Source: Lysinibacillus mangiferihumi
GTDB lineage: Bacteria > Bacillota > Bacilli > Bacillales_A > Planococcaceae
Direction of reading: 5' to 3'
Assembly (NCBI RefSeq): GCF_003049665.1
Contig: NZ_PYWM01000002.1
Coordinates: 248,001 to 312,000, forward strand
DNA: 64,000 nt
Shown piece after piece: positions 7,904-17,506 of the stretch (position 1 is the first letter of the stretch; each line of letters opens with the position of its first letter). Below the pieces are notes generated by a model. It made no database searches. It saw nothing but the letters and a program-made list of their open reading frames with translations, and was not told where the DNA came from. A program made the position numbers and the translations under genes.

Positions 7904-8959
7904 ATGACACAAAAAGTGCGGGAATTGGGTATTGTTATTGGCACATTACCAGTCGGTAAAAAAAATTGCATTACGGATGTACAAGGTGTTCAAGTTGGGC
8001 ATGTCACACTGGATGAAAAGCTAGATGATGTGGGGGCATATGCATGTACTGGGGTGACGGCGATTTTACCACATGGTGGCAATTTGTTTCAACAAAAAGT
8101 TACGGGTGCTAGTTATGTGCTAAATGGTTTCGGCAAAACGACAGGACTCGTGCAAGTCAATGAACTAGGTGTTATTGAAGCTCCTATTATGCTAACAAAT
8201 ACGTTTGGGGTGCCCGCAGTAACGCAAGGAACATTGCAATATATGTTACATACTAATCAGGATATTGGTCTTTCTACAGGGACAATTAATCTGGTTGTTG
8301 GGGAATGTAATGATGGTTATTTAAATTCGATTCGAGCTTGTCCCGTCACACCAGAGCACGCGCTGCAAGCAATTCGTAATGCGTCCGAAAATACCGCTGA
8401 AGAAGGTGCAGTTGGAGCTGGAAAAGGCATGATTTGTTTCGGCTATAAGGGAGGAATAGGTTCTGCATCGCGCATAGTGACTCTAGAACAAGATAAAATT
8501 AGCTATACGGTGGGGATTATCGTGCTAAGTAATTTCGGTCATAGCTCAGAGTTTATAGCTGAGCATTACAATCTGCCAAATTCTAATAGCAATGCTGCGT
8601 TCTCACCAACAGATGGTTCCATTATTATTGTGCTAGCAACAGATGCACCGCTTAGTAGTCGCCAATTAACACGTGTTATTAAACGTTGTGGTATTGGGCT
8701 TGGACGAACAGGTAGCCATTTTTCTCATGGAAGTGGTGATATTGTCATCGGCTTTACAACGGCACACCATATTGCGCATCATTCGTCCCAGCATTTGGAG
8801 ACACGTATACAGCTACGTGAAGATCATCCTATTATGAATCAGTTATTTACCGCTGCTGCGGAAGCAACAGAAGAAGCTATTTTAAATTCCCTGTCACAAG
8901 CGCAAACAACAACGGGTCGAGACGGACACGTAGTAGAAGCCTATTCATTTAAAAAATAA
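7904..8959 (+). CDS. P1-family aminopeptidase (DmpA/peptidase S58)
   Basis: L-aminopeptidase/D-esterase of the self-processing Ntn-hydrolase-like P1 family, 351 residues. Visible family features are the N-terminal GPxx-type opening (NCITDVQGVQVGHVTLDE), VGAGKGMICFGYKGGIGSASR and the glycine-rich region before NAAFSPTDGSIIIVLATDAPL, where family members cut themselves ahead of a Ser or Thr nucleophile; which residue serves here is not certain. ATG 7904 follows AGAAGGGG at good spacing. Members cleave N-terminal residues from small peptides, sometimes D-amino-acid amides, which suits the racemase partner and the D-amino-acid theme of the following operon. Confidence 0.87.
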   Translation: MTQKVRELGIVIGTLPVGKKNCITDVQGVQVGHVTLDEKLDDVGAYACTGVTAILPHGGNLFQQKVTGASYVLNGFGKTTGLVQVNELGVIEAPIMLTNTFGVPAVTQGTLQYMLHTNQDIGLSTGTINLVVGECNDGYLNSIRACPVTPEHALQAIRNASENTAEEGAVGAGKGMICFGYKGGIGSASRIVTLEQDKISYTVGIIVLSNFGHSSEFIAEHYNLPNSNSNAAFSPTDGSIIIVLATDAPLSSRQLTRVIKRCGIGLGRTGSHFSHGSGDIVIGFTTAHHIAHHSSQHLETRIQLREDHPIMNQLFTAAAEATEEAILNSLSQAQTTTGRDGHVVEAYSFKK

Positions 8960-8963
8960 ACGA

Positions 8964-9001
8964 AAAGCTATTGAACATTCGAATGTTTCAATAGCTTTTT
9001 T
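8964..9001 (+). terminator. Rho-independent terminator after the P1 peptidase gene
   Basis: AAGCTATTGAACATTC pairs with GAATGTTTCAATAGCTT as a long, almost perfect stem with a minimal loop and a T6 tail. Confidence 0.88.
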
Positions 9002-9364
9002 GTTTACATGTTGACCGCTTGCCAAAAAAAGTCTTTATATTGTTTTCTTTTTATTGTAAATCCCCATCTATTTCATGCGCTACTAATTCATAAGCATCTG
9101 AAACGTACATCAACTCTTGTGCTATCCACGCGGTACTATTTTTCCTAACTAGAAGGTCGGTTAACTGGATAGAGGGGACCTCCTTTATGTTGCTTGAAGA
9201 GGTACATTCTTTACCTAACATTCCTAGCATAATGTGTAAGGGCAATGCTACTGTAGAATGTAAAACAAAATCAGAGCAGATTGCACTTATTTGAAGCAAT
9301 GAAACCAGGTTTACGTCCAGAAAAAGAAAAAGTTCAATGAAGAGCTCAGACGCATGCCACTATT
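9002..9364. other. Gene-poor stretch with no supported gene
   Basis: No convincing gene is visible. A minus-strand frame (9051-9299, TTG start) has no clear ribosome binding site and no recognisable family. A short plus-strand stretch near 9291-9340 reads like a fragment of a coding sequence (FEAMKPGLRPEKEKVQ) but has no start, so the region may hold decayed gene remnants. Confidence 0.4.
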
Positions 9365-9625
9365 CTAGATTCCATTATCAAGTTGAATGTATGGGTTCTT
9401 TTGTTGCAACGCTTCTACAAATGCCTGTCTATCTTTTGGGGAAATCTGAATGGTTTTATATTTTTCGTAATTGATTTCTATGCGATGAACGGAAAGTGAT
9501 GGTGCCACAAAAGGATTCGTTGTATGCCGATTGGATTTCATTTTAATAAGCCCATACGGTATTTGGAGTGTATCAGTTCGATTTTGTAGCGAGTATTGAA
9601 CCATATTGTTCTTAATAATTACCAT
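9365..9625 (-). CDS. Small PH-like domain protein
   Basis: An 86-residue protein resembling the single bacterial PH-like fold seen in YdbS/DUF304-type proteins: a strand pair (VQYSLQNRTDTLQIPYGLIKMK), a loop with TNPFVAPSLSVHRIEINYEKY, and the C-terminal helix ISPKDRQAFVEALQQKNPYI. Most relatives have two membrane helices ahead of this domain; here there are none, yet GGAGGTGATACA before the ATG shows that this is a natural start and not a simple truncation. It reads away from the muropeptide operon. Function unknown; role at the membrane is only a guess from the family. Confidence 0.6.
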   Translation of the reverse strand: MVIIKNNMVQYSLQNRTDTLQIPYGLIKMKSNRHTTNPFVAPSLSVHRIEINYEKYKTIQISPKDRQAFVEALQQKNPYIQLDNGI

Positions 9626-9911
9626 TGTATCACCTCCATAAAAACTTCCCTTTCATTAAGATATTTGGGCAATCATGTCTATTTTTAAAGTTTACTTAAT
9701 CGCTAAAGTCGTATAAAAAAATAAATGTTTCGACCATATATTGTAGTGTTTAAGCGCTGCATAGCAAATTTTGTATAACGATTAGATAATAACCATTATT
9801 ATGTAATTATTGTTTTTTTATCTAGTCAACTATGAAGCGGTGTGTTAATATTCAATGAAAATACTGAATTATCTAACAACTTAACATTCTTTACGATAAA
9901 AGGTGATGCGA

Positions 9912-10646
9912 ATGCATGAAAAATTATTGCTGCCAATTGCACACGAGACACCGACAAATCCATCCAATCCTATTGTGCTTAACAGTTGTGAGCCATTGAT
10001 GAACATTGACCACCTACACCCAAGAATCTTTACCCAGCCCGTGTACTATAAACAACAAATTGCTAGTAGCTTACAATCCATTTACTTGCGCCAAGCAGTA
10101 TATGAGCGATTACAACAAGCTTTATTACTATTACCTGAAAACTATAGTTTGATTGTCTATGACGGGTACCGACCGCTACAAGTGCAACAATATTTATTTA
10201 CACATTTTGCTGGGCAGCTCAAAGCGCAACATCCAAATTTCACAAAAGAAGAAATTCATAACAAGACATTAAAATTTGTCGCTTTTCCAAGGGAGGGGCA
10301 AGAGCATCTACTACCACATTTAACGGGAGGTGCCATTGATTTAACGCTCGCAAATAGTAAAGGGAAAGCGTTAAATCTTGGGACAGCATTTGATGAGCTT
10401 AGTGAAAAGTCAGCGACCCGCTATTTTGAACAGCATCCTAATGAAAATAAGGAAGCCTGTGTTCATCGCCGTCTTTTGTATCACTGTATGACGGCGGTTG
10501 GCTTTACGAATTATGCTGAGGAATGGTGGCATTATGATTTTCACAATATTGCATGGGCAAGAAGGGTAAATGCCAAAGAAGCTTTTTACGGTGCAATAGA
10601 GGCACAGATTGATGACAATTTGATAAAGGAGTATCGATATTTATGA
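9912..10646 (+). CDS. VanX-like D-alanyl-D-alanine dipeptidase (peptidase M15D)
   Basis: Zinc D,D-dipeptidase that cleaves D-Ala-D-Ala. The VanX motifs are present: YDGYRPLQVQQ with the transition-state Arg, HLTGGAIDLTL with the first zinc His and Asp, and EEWWHYDF with the catalytic Glu and last zinc His. No signal peptide, so it is cytoplasmic and acts on imported peptides. ATG 9912 is preferred, with AAAAGG ending 8 bases before it, over GTG 9903. It opens the muropeptide operon and overlaps DppA by 4 bases. This is a housekeeping catabolic gene by context; no vanH/vanA resistance genes are near. Confidence 0.88.
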   Translation: MHEKLLLPIAHETPTNPSNPIVLNSCEPLMNIDHLHPRIFTQPVYYKQQIASSLQSIYLRQAVYERLQQALLLLPENYSLIVYDGYRPLQVQQYLFTHFAGQLKAQHPNFTKEEIHNKTLKFVAFPREGQEHLLPHLTGGAIDLTLANSKGKALNLGTAFDELSEKSATRYFEQHPNENKEACVHRRLLYHCMTAVGFTNYAEEWWHYDFHNIAWARRVNAKEAFYGAIEAQIDDNLIKEYRYL

Positions 10647-11437
10647 AAGTCTATATTAGTGCAGATATTGAAGGCATTACAGGCACAACATCTTGGAGTG
10701 AAACGGAACTGAATGCGCCTGACTATTATTTTTTTCAAAAGCAGATGACGAAGGAAGTGGAGGCAGCAATTGAAGGTGCCATTTTAGGAGGCGCCACAGA
10801 AATTTTACTAAAGGATGCGCATGATTCAGCTCGTAATCTTGATATTTCGAATTTGCCGATGAATTGCAAGGTCATTCGTGGATGGACATATGATCCGATG
10901 TGTATGGTAGCCGGACTTGATAGTAGTTTTGATCGTGCTATTTTCATTGGCTATCACAGCAAAGGAGGCAGTGAACGTAATCCATTAGCACACACACTAT
11001 GTGTTACTGCTGATATTAAAATCAATGGTGAATACGCAAGTGAGTTTCTTATCAATACGTATGCCGCTGCTTTACATGGTGTTCCTGTTTCATTTGTTAG
11101 TGGAGATGTTGGACTAACAGAAGAAATTCAATCCTTCAATTGCAATATTGTGACATTTGCTACCAAGGAAGGGGTGGGGAATGCCACAATAAGTGTCAGT
11201 CCTCAATTGGCAATTGCTGAAACGAAACGACTTGTGGAAGCCTCTATGAAGGTCTCCCGAGATGACTTACAAGTGACATTGCCTCAGCGATTTATAGTGG
11301 AAATAATTTACCGTGACCATACACGCGCTTACCGCAATTCCTTTTATCCAAATGCAACGTTTAAGCCCCACAACACGGTTGAATTTGTCACGGATGATTA
11401 TTTTGAAGTACTTCGAATTTTACAGTTCTTAACTTAA
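10643..11437 (+). CDS. dppA: D-aminopeptidase DppA (peptidase M55)
   Basis: Zinc D-aminopeptidase that releases N-terminal D-residues such as D-Ala from short peptides; the B. subtilis enzyme forms a decamer. Metal and catalytic motifs are visible in the usual order: SADIEG near the start, KDAHDSARN, GYHSKGG and GEYASEF. At 264 residues it is near the B. subtilis length (274). Its ATG overlaps the dipeptidase stop (ATGA). In B. subtilis dppA heads dppABCDE; here it sits behind a D,D-dipeptidase and before a dipeptide epimerase, extending the same pathway. Confidence 0.92.
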   Translation: MKVYISADIEGITGTTSWSETELNAPDYYFFQKQMTKEVEAAIEGAILGGATEILLKDAHDSARNLDISNLPMNCKVIRGWTYDPMCMVAGLDSSFDRAIFIGYHSKGGSERNPLAHTLCVTADIKINGEYASEFLINTYAAALHGVPVSFVSGDVGLTEEIQSFNCNIVTFATKEGVGNATISVSPQLAIAETKRLVEASMKVSRDDLQVTLPQRFIVEIIYRDHTRAYRNSFYPNATFKPHNTVEFVTDDYFEVLRILQFLT

Positions 11438-11458
11438 GAATAGACTGTAGGTGAATGC

Positions 11459-12527
11459 ATGAAGATTAAAGATATTGTTGTTGCAACGGTAGAAGCCCCC
11501 CCTTATTGTGCCATTTAAAACAGCATTAAGAACCGTGCGTAGCATTGAAAATATTGCCGTTTACGTTCATAGTGAGCACGGACAAATTGGCATTGGTGAG
11601 GCTGCGCCAACTGCTGTTATTACAGGGGAAACTTTAGGTTCGATTAAGGAGGCTATTAAACACTATATTAAGCCAGCCATAGTAGGTATGGATTTACAAG
11701 AAATAGCCGTTGTGATGGAGCGAATGGACAACAGTATTTATCAAAATACGAGTGCGAAAGCGGCGGTAGATATGGCGCTTTATGATTTATTGGCACAGCA
11801 TCACAAGACGCCATTGTATAAATTATTAGGGGGCTATCGCAAGGCATTAACAACAGATATTACAATTAGCGTGAATAGTGTAGCGGACATGATAAAAGAT
11901 AGCCTATCAGCGGTGGAACGTGGCTTTCAAATATTGAAGGTCAAGGTTGGCAAGGATCCAGCGACAGATGTCCAGCGTGTGACGGCTATACGGGATGCAG
12001 TAGGCAAAGCCATTACATTACGTGTAGATGCCAATCAAGGGTGGACGCCAAAAGAAGCGGTTCGGATAATTCGTGCACTTGAAGATGCAAATAGCAATAT
12101 CGAATTAGTGGAACAGCCTGTGCACTATGCTGATTTAACGGGTATGCAATATGTAACAGCCAATACGTTGACAAATATATTGGCTGATGAAAGTGTCTTT
12201 TCTGCAAAAGACGCCCTCACTATTATCGAACGACGTGCTGCTGATTTCATCAATATTAAATTAATGAAAACAGGTGGCATTTTTCATGCGCAAAAGATTT
12301 GCCATATTGCAGAAGCGCATGGCATTGCTTGTATGATGGGCTGCATGCTTGAAACAAAAATTAGTGTGAGTGCGGCTGCACATTTTGCTGCATCACAAAA
12401 AAATATCACAATGATAGATTTAGACGGACCAAGTTTATGTTTGAAAGATCCTATTGCAGGTGGTCCTATTTTTAACAATGATCGAATCACAATGACGGAT
12501 GCAAATGGAATAGGATTTTCAAGATAA
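11459..12527 (+). pseudogene. ykfB: L-Ala-D/L-Glu dipeptide epimerase, frameshifted in a C7 tract near the start
   Basis: Enolase-superfamily enzyme that interconverts L-Ala-D-Glu and L-Ala-L-Glu from peptidoglycan. Normal translation from ATG 11459 (MKIKDIVVATVEAPP) stops after 19 codons. Removing one C from the seven-C run at about 11499-11505 joins it to the open frame as EAPLIVPFKTALRTV, exactly the YkfB pattern. The rest is intact: KxK motif (LKVKVG), DANQG, ELVEQP, ADES, INIKLMKTGG and the C-terminal barrel end. Either an assembly or sequencing error, a true mutation, or a slippery tract. A GTG at 11508 could start a shortened protein but lacks a ribosome binding site and the first strand. 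Confidence 0.85.
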
Positions 12528-12547
12528 AAATACGTAGGGGGATGCTT

Positions 12548-14374
12548 ATGAGGAAAAGGAAATGGTTTCTTTTAGTATGTCTAGTCGTCTTACTTTGTGC
12601 AGCCTGTAGTAATGATTCTTCTGACGAGAAAAAATCAGAGTATCGGGTCGTTTATTCAGGTGAGATTAAAACATTAAACTATTTAAAAACCTCTGAAACA
12701 AATGAATTTGCTGTAGCTGCCAATTTAGTGGATGGCCTCATTGAATATGATAAGTATGGGATTGTGCAACCAGGCTTAGCGAAAGAATGGTCGTCAAATG
12801 AAGATGCGACTGTTTGGACATTTAAGCTACGTGATAATGTAAAATGGGTTACCCATAATGGAAAGGAATATGCAGATTTAGTGGCACAAGACTTTGTGGA
12901 TGGTTTGCAGTATGTGCTCGATGCAAAAAATGAATCTTCGACCGTCTGGAGTGCCATGGTAGTCAAAAATGGTGAAGCGTTTTATAACGGTGAGCTAACT
13001 GATTTTTCAAAAGTGGGCATCAAAGCGATCGATCAACATACGGTTGAATACACGCTGGAGGCTCCTACACCTTATTTTCTGTCGATGTTGAACTATGTAT
13101 GTTTCTTCCCTGTAAATGGGAAGTTTTTAACGGAAAAGGGCGAGCAATTTGGAACTACACGTGAAAATTTCCTGTATAACGGTGCCTATCTATTAGATAA
13201 ATTTGAACCTCAAAATGAGCGTGTTCTTGTAAAAAATGATACGTATTGGGATAAAGACAACGTGCTGATAGAGCGCATTCGGTATAAATATAACAAAGAA
13301 GCAGCAACCGTTGCGCCCGAACTATTTTTACGGGGCGAAATCGACACAGCAACGATTCCTACTTCGATCATTGACGAATGGCTGAAGGATGATAAGAAAA
13401 AATCCCAAGTACGTCAAACGCAAAATAATTTTTATTCGTATTTTTATGCGCTCAACTTTGACCCGCAATTCGCTGCGGAATATGAACCTGAAAACTGGAA
13501 GATTGCCGTTAATAATAAAGATTTCAGAAAATCGCTTTTCCATGGGCTTGATCGTGTATCAGCGATGCTAACGGTGGAACCATTTAACCCTCAAGATTTA
13601 CTAAGCAATACAATCACACCGAAAAACTTTGTTGATGTTGAAGGAGTCGACTATACACAACTTGACTCATTAGCGGCGATTACAAACAATGATTCTTTTA
13701 ATAAAGACTTAGCTTTACAGTATAGGGACAAAGCGAAGGCGGCATTAGAAGGGAAAGCGACTTTCCCAGTAAAGGTATTAATGCCATACAACGCTGGAAT
13801 GCCTGACTGGGCCAATCGTACCCAAGTCATTGAACAACAAGTCGAAAAATTATTAGGTACTGACTATGTGGATATTATCGTTGAAGCAGGTCCTTCGACA
13901 GGTTTCTTATCAGAAGTTCGACGCCCTGGTAAATTTGCATTACTAGAAGCGAACTGGGGGCCAGATTATGCTGACCCGTCAACGTATACAGAACCATTTA
14001 GTGTAGATGGTACTTATAATAAGCCAGAGTTAGCTGAAGGCTACAAGGAAGCAAATGGTCAAACTGTTTACTTGAATTTATTAGAAAAGGCGAAAGCGAC
14101 AATCGATACGGCCGAGCGTTATAACCTATTTGCTCAAGCAGAAGCTTTCTTAATTGAAGAGGCCTTTGTTATTCCATATTCTGTAGGTGGTAGTGGTTAT
14201 GTTGCTTCAAAATTAAATCCATTTGAAGCCCAGTACTCACCATTTGGTGTGACAGCAGAGAAGTTTAAAGGACAGCAAGTGTTAGCAAAGCCAATGAGTA
14301 ATGATGACTTTAAGAAAGCATTGGCTCAGTGGGAGCAAGAACGTGTGGATGCATTGGCGAATGCAGCCAAATAA
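12548..14374 (+). CDS. dppE: Peptide ABC transporter substrate-binding lipoprotein (DppE/OppA type)
   Basis: Extracellular binding protein of family SBP_bac_5. ATG 12548 lies 6 bases after AGGGGG; the signal peptide KRKWFLLVCLVVLLCAACS ends in a lipobox with Cys about 20. The body shows family patterns: GEIKTLNYLKTSE, VDGLIEYDKYGIVQPGLAKEW, WTFKLRDNVKW, and ALNFDPQ and DFRKSLFHGLDR in the second half. 608 residues is long for this family. It precedes two permeases and two ATPases. By context the ligand is likely murein tripeptides or tetrapeptides (in B. subtilis DppE with YkfD and AppA), but OppA-type specificity cannot be excluded. Confidence 0.88.
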   Translation: MRKRKWFLLVCLVVLLCAACSNDSSDEKKSEYRVVYSGEIKTLNYLKTSETNEFAVAANLVDGLIEYDKYGIVQPGLAKEWSSNEDATVWTFKLRDNVKWVTHNGKEYADLVAQDFVDGLQYVLDAKNESSTVWSAMVVKNGEAFYNGELTDFSKVGIKAIDQHTVEYTLEAPTPYFLSMLNYVCFFPVNGKFLTEKGEQFGTTRENFLYNGAYLLDKFEPQNERVLVKNDTYWDKDNVLIERIRYKYNKEAATVAPELFLRGEIDTATIPTSIIDEWLKDDKKKSQVRQTQNNFYSYFYALNFDPQFAAEYEPENWKIAVNNKDFRKSLFHGLDRVSAMLTVEPFNPQDLLSNTITPKNFVDVEGVDYTQLDSLAAITNNDSFNKDLALQYRDKAKAALEGKATFPVKVLMPYNAGMPDWANRTQVIEQQVEKLLGTDYVDIIVEAGPSTGFLSEVRRPGKFALLEANWGPDYADPSTYTEPFSVDGTYNKPELAEGYKEANGQTVYLNLLEKAKATIDTAERYNLFAQAEAFLIEEAFVIPYSVGGSGYVASKLNPFEAQYSPFGVTAEKFKGQQVLAKPMSNDDFKKALAQWEQERVDALANAAK

Positions 14375-14439
14375 AAGAAAGGAATAATTATTGCCAAAAT
14401 GCATTCCGTAGGCGTATAGTGGTGATTTTTCAATATCGA

Positions 14440-14472
14440 GGAGATGACCGAAAATGCTGATTCGGCATCTCC
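14440..14472 (+). promoter_or_regulatory. Intercistronic stem-loop between binding-protein and permease genes
   Basis: GGAGATG pairs with CATCTCC and, after a one-base bulge, CCGA pairs with TCGG around a 10-nt loop. Only a weak T run follows, so it looks like a partial terminator or 3' stabiliser. Such hairpins usually keep binding-protein mRNA more abundant than permease mRNA. Confidence 0.6.
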
Positions 14473-14514
14473 TTCCTGCTTTTGTAACAGTTTTACTGGA
14501 GGGAGGATGCTTAA

Positions 14515-15459
14515 ATGCTTTGGTATGTAGGAAAGCGCTTGTTACAATCCATTGTTACGCTATTTATTATTATCACAATTGTGTTCTCGTTACTACGATT
14601 AATGCCAGAAGAAGGCTACTTAGGGGCAGCGGCAGAGAAAATGTCAGCGGCTCAAAAAGAAGTGTATTTAACGAATTTAGGGTTACGTGATCCATTGCTT
14701 GTTCAATTGGGGAATTTTTATGCGGATTTATTGCAAGGTGATTTAGGCAAATCCGTTACATATCGTACGGATGTGCCTGTTGTGACAATACTTGCAGATA
14801 AAATCATGTATTCATTGTTCTTTGGGTTAGGAGCGGTTGGCATATCGCTGCTCATCGGTGTACCGCTCGGAATATTAATGGCACAAATGAAGGGGCGCTG
14901 GCTGGATCGGTTAGGGACTGGCTACATTGTATTTGTCGTCGCAGTACCAGCGGCTGTGTATTACTTAGTCATTCAAATGTATATTACAGATATTTTCCAT
15001 TTGCCGATGCTGTTTGACGAATATAAGCCAATCACCTGGCTATTACCGCTTACTTCGATGGCATTAGCACCAACTGCTTCTTATGCGATGTGGATGCGCC
15101 GGTACATGGTAGATGAATTAAACAAAGATTACATTAAGCTCGCACGTGCGAAAGGCGTGAAAGAGCGTACCTTAATGTTTAGTCATGTATTGCGCAATGC
15201 TTTTATTCCAATGGCGCAATATTTGCCAGCAACGATTCTTTTTACGATTACAGGCTCCATTTATATTGAATCTTTGTATTCTATTCCAGGGATGGGTGGA
15301 TTACTCGTGGATGCTATTCAACGACAGGATAATACGATTGTACAAGGTTTAGTGCTAGTTTTTTCATCACTTGGCATTATCGGCTTAATTTTAGGTGATA
15401 TTGCGATGGCGCTAGTGGACCCACGGATTAAATTAGGGAAAGGGGAGAGTGTGCGCTAA
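14515..15459 (+). CDS. dppB: Peptide ABC transporter permease, DppB type
   Basis: First inner-membrane subunit of the peptide importer, 314 residues with six membrane segments. The N terminus (MLWYVGKRLLQSIVTLFIIITIVFSLLRLMP) and the EAA loop (YIKLARAKGVKERTLMFSHVLRNAFIP) are typical DppB/OppB features. GGAGGGAGG lies before the ATG. It overlaps the next permease start by one base (TAATG). Moderate hairpin upstream suggests reduced expression relative to the binding protein. Confidence 0.92.
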   Translation: MLWYVGKRLLQSIVTLFIIITIVFSLLRLMPEEGYLGAAAEKMSAAQKEVYLTNLGLRDPLLVQLGNFYADLLQGDLGKSVTYRTDVPVVTILADKIMYSLFFGLGAVGISLLIGVPLGILMAQMKGRWLDRLGTGYIVFVVAVPAAVYYLVIQMYITDIFHLPMLFDEYKPITWLLPLTSMALAPTASYAMWMRRYMVDELNKDYIKLARAKGVKERTLMFSHVLRNAFIPMAQYLPATILFTITGSIYIESLYSIPGMGGLLVDAIQRQDNTIVQGLVLVFSSLGIIGLILGDIAMALVDPRIKLGKGESVR

Positions 15460-16433
15460 TGAGCATGTATACAGAGGAAATCGATAATATGTCAGACAAG
15501 TCTCGTGCACAACTATTTGACTTTGTGGAAGCGACTGATGGTCAGGCAGAAGACATAGCCTACTCCAATTATTCCTATTGGCGCTCTACTTGGAAATCGT
15601 TTTTAAAAAATCGAGTGGCTGTTTTCTTATTAGTAATGGTTTGCATTATTGTGGCGTTCACCATGTTTCAGCCGTATTTGCCGGCACAAAAATCTCCGAC
15701 CGAAATTTATCTCGATGACCAAACGGGATTACAGGCACGCAATATTGCCCCAAATGCTGAGTTTTGGTTTGGTACCAACTCGATTGGACAAGATTTATGG
15801 TCCCGTATTTGGGCTGGCACAAGGACATCGTTAATGATTGGCTGTGTGGTCGCATTAGTGGAAGCATTTGTCGGCATTACAATCGGAACACTGTGGGGCT
15901 TTTCTCGTAAGCTAGAAATGCCGATTACACAGCTTTATAACGTTGTAGATAATATCCCGACAACAATTGTCCTTATTTTAATGTCTTATATTTTACGCCC
16001 GAGCATTTCCACCATAATCATTGCCATGTGCATTACGGGGTGGGTAGAAATGGCGCGCTTTATTCGCAATCAAATCGTAATTTTACGAGATCGGGAATAC
16101 AATTTAGCATCGAAATGTTTGGGGACATCAGACTATCGAATTATTATAAAAAATTTATTACCTTACTTAATCTCTGTTATTATGCTGCGCATGAGTTTAG
16201 CGATTCCGTTTGCGATTGGCGCAGAAGTGTTTTTAACATATATCGGTTTAGGGCTACCAATTAGTGAACCATCATTAGGGAATTTAATTAATGAAGGGCG
16301 TGTCCTGATGATGTCACCTGATTTAAGGTATCAGTTAATTTTCCCAAGTATTGTACTAAGTATTATGACGATAGCATTTTATATTATTGGGAATGCATTT
16401 GCAGATGCAGCAGATCCAAAAAACCATGTATAG
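15459..16433 (+). CDS. dppC: Peptide ABC transporter permease, DppC type
   Basis: Second permease subunit, 324 residues. The long hydrophilic N terminus, the OppC_N membrane segment (FLKNRVAVFLLVMVCIIVAFTMF), the FGTNSIGQDLWSRIWAGTRTSL motif, and the EAA loop (YNLASKCLGTSDYRIIIKNLLPYL) all identify the DppC/OppC group. It begins inside the dppB stop codon and ends 17 bases before the first ATPase gene, consistent with translational coupling. Confidence 0.92.
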   Translation: MSMYTEEIDNMSDKSRAQLFDFVEATDGQAEDIAYSNYSYWRSTWKSFLKNRVAVFLLVMVCIIVAFTMFQPYLPAQKSPTEIYLDDQTGLQARNIAPNAEFWFGTNSIGQDLWSRIWAGTRTSLMIGCVVALVEAFVGITIGTLWGFSRKLEMPITQLYNVVDNIPTTIVLILMSYILRPSISTIIIAMCITGWVEMARFIRNQIVILRDREYNLASKCLGTSDYRIIIKNLLPYLISVIMLRMSLAIPFAIGAEVFLTYIGLGLPISEPSLGNLINEGRVLMMSPDLRYQLIFPSIVLSIMTIAFYIIGNAFADAADPKNHV

Positions 16434-16450
16434 AAGGGAGATGATTGTTT

Positions 16451-17506
16451 GTGAAGCAAATAAAATCCCGTATTTTAGCGATTGAAAACTTAGTCATTAC
16501 ATTTACACTACGAGGGCAAGTACTAACAGCTATTAGGGGAATCTCACTTGATTTATATAAAGGCGAGAGTCTTGCCATTGTTGGTGAATCAGGTTCAGGA
16601 AAATCCGTACTAATGAAATCAATTATGGGCTTACTCGATAAAAATGGTTCGATTGCCCAAGGTCAAATTATATACAATGGTATGGATTTAGCGCTGTTTA
16701 ACACAGAACAACAATGGTTAACTATTCGAGGGAAAGAAATCGCTATCGTTACACAGGATCCGATGACATCGTTGAATCCATTGAAAACGATTGGCAAACA
16801 AATTGAGGAATGTGTGGTGTTACACCAAGGGCTCAAGGGCAAAGCAGCTTATACTGAAACACTTAAATTATTAACAGACGTCGGTATTGATGATGTAGAG
16901 AAACGCTACAAGCAATACCCTCATGAATTTTCAGGAGGAATGAGACAACGAATTGTGATTGCCATTGCGCTCGCGTGTAAACCGAAAATTTTAATTTGTG
17001 ATGAGCCAACAACCGCATTGGACGTAACCATACAAGCACAAATTTTGCAACTTCTAAAAAGCCTTCAGCAAAAATATAGCTTAACAATCGTTTATATTAC
17101 ACATGATTTAGGCGTTGTAGCAAAAGTTGCGGACCGTATCGCCGTCATGTATGCAGGGGACATACTCGAAGTTGGTCATACCCATGAAGTGTTTTTTAAT
17201 GGAAAACATCCGTATACATGGGCGCTTCTTTCGTCACTACCACAGCTTGGGTTAAAAGGGCAACCGCTTTATTCGATTAAGGGGACGCCACCCAATCTTT
17301 TTAAAGAAATTAAAGGTGATGCGTTTGCCCCGCGCAATCCATTTGCTTTAAAGATTGATTACGAAGTACGTCCGCCATTTTTTCAAGTAAGCGATACACA
17401 TTTCGCGCGCACTTGGCTGTTGGATCCCCGTGCGCCCAAAGTGGAACCTCCAGCAACGTTACAAGCTTTTTTTGAAGAAGGGAGGCAGTACGCCAATGAG
17501 CGATAA
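16451..17506 (+). CDS. dppD: Peptide ABC transporter ATP-binding protein, DppD type
   Basis: One of two ATPases of the importer. Walker [10 protein letters not shown]-loop [10 protein letters not shown], signature FSGGMRQR and Walker [13 protein letters not shown] are present, followed by the oligopeptide-transporter C-terminal domain ([13 protein letters not shown] and SIKGTPPNL). That domain often binds a [4Fe-4S] cluster through cysteines in DppD/OppD proteins, but no such Cys set is visible here. GTG 16451 (10 bases after AAGGGAG) is chosen; TTG 16445 is possible. Its end overlaps the next gene by 11 bases. Confidence 0.9.
   Translation: MKQIKSRILAIENLVITFTLRGQVLTAIRGISLDLYKGESLAIVGESGSGKSVLMKSIMGLLDKNGSIAQGQIIYNGMDLALFNTEQQWLTIRGKEIAIVTQDPMTSLNPLKTIGKQIEECVVLHQGLKGKAAYTETLKLLTDVGIDDVEKRYKQYPHEFSGGMRQRIVIAIALACKPKILICDEPTTALDVTIQAQILQLLKSLQQKYSLTIVYITHDLGVVAKVADRIAVMYAGDILEVGHTHEVFFNGKHPYTWALLSSLPQLGLKGQPLYSIKGTPPNLFKEIKGDAFAPRNPFALKIDYEVRPPFFQVSDTHFARTWLLDPRAPKVEPPATLQAFFEEGRQYANER

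Noticed and set aside
9051..9299. Minus-strand 82-codon frame as a gene
   Set aside because: TTG start without a ribosome site, no family resemblance, and no partner gene; likely chance or remnant.
9840..9875. CodY box before the muropeptide operon
   Set aside because: AATATTCAATGAAAATA resembles the CodY consensus only with an inserted base and mismatches; too weak to list as a site.
9912..10646. VanX-like gene as part of a vancomycin-resistance cluster
   Set aside because: No vanH, vanA/vanB ligase or vanRS genes; it begins a peptide catabolism operon.
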